Assembly: GCA_026713745.1 (NCBI GenBank)
Contig: JAPONU010000371.1
Coordinates: forward strand, 1-13,999
Length of the DNA stretch: 13,999 bases
Source: a bacterium
Lineage (GTDB): Bacteria; Actinomycetota; Acidimicrobiia; Acidimicrobiales; CATQHL01
Reading direction: 5' to 3'
The notes below the pieces were generated by a model. That model saw nothing but the letters and a program-made list of their open reading frames with translations, was not told the origin of the DNA and searched no databases. Within the stretch, counting starts at the first letter, position 1. Each line of letters opens with the position of its first letter. Both the position numbers and the translations under genes were made by a program. Shown here piece after piece: positions 13,955 through 13,999 of the stretch.

Positions 13955-13999
13955 TCAAATCTCGTGCAGCTGCACCTCGACGCCGAGCGCCTCGCGGAG
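13955..13999 (-). CDS. C-terminal 14 residues of an unidentified protein
   Basis: The minus strand reads LREALGVEVQLHEI and then TGA, entering from beyond the window edge. Third codon positions are G/C-rich as in other genes here. It is too short to assign to a family. The 78 bases between this stop and the DUF2461 start hold no other gene. Confidence 0.45.
   Translation of the reverse strand, partial: LREALGVEVQLHEI

Overview
The window is about 14 kb of very GC-rich DNA with GTG starts, strong third-position G/C bias and no rRNA, tRNA or CRISPR array. The gene families (DUF222-HNH nuclease, secreted RCC1-like repeat proteins, several dehydrogenases, promoters with the start codon right after the -10 box) suggest an actinobacterium, possibly of the Acidimicrobiia type. 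That placement is an inference, since no marker gene is present.

Layout. (1) 1-2459, plus strand: the 3' part of a molybdenum hydroxylase large subunit, overlapping by one base a MoaD/ThiS-like sulfur carrier; this is the end of an operon entering from upstream. (2) 2521-6130, plus strand: the accessory-looking core of the window. A cassette of about 0.8 kb occurs twice in direct orientation (2521-3300 and about 5308-6130). Each copy holds a near-identical promoter, a GTG start, a signal peptide, a short recurring module and a single RCC1-like repeat. Between the copies lies a 1.9 kb gene (3143-5053) for a secreted protein with 11 RCC1-like repeats. Both short genes are broken at the very start: copy A by a run of ten C that puts the start out of frame, copy B by an in-frame TAG at codon 9. 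(3) 6415-7536, minus strand: mtnA of methionine salvage. (4) 7589-9569, plus strand: two short-chain dehydrogenases and an MmcQ/YjbR-like protein in one tight operon; the first dehydrogenase has an expanded glycine-rich cofactor loop. (5) 9591-11543: a DUF222-HNH nuclease gene on the minus strand, with a two-stage palindrome beyond its 3' end and a decayed fragment of an MmcQ/YjbR gene beyond its 5' end. (6) 11568-13876, minus strand: a DEAD-box RNA helicase with a long Arg/Gly/Asn tail, and a DUF2461 protein. (7) 13955-13999, minus strand: the last codons of an unidentified gene.

The most interesting signal is the RCC1 cassette system: duplicated promoter cassettes, start regions disrupted in two different ways, a homopolymer C tract at codons 3-6, internal repeat duplication in the large gene, and a block that is 220/222 identical between copies flanked by more diverged sequence. 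Together these resemble a variable-surface-protein locus (slippage plus recombination). Simple decay or homopolymer assembly error are the main alternatives. The remaining genes are ordinary metabolism and RNA handling.
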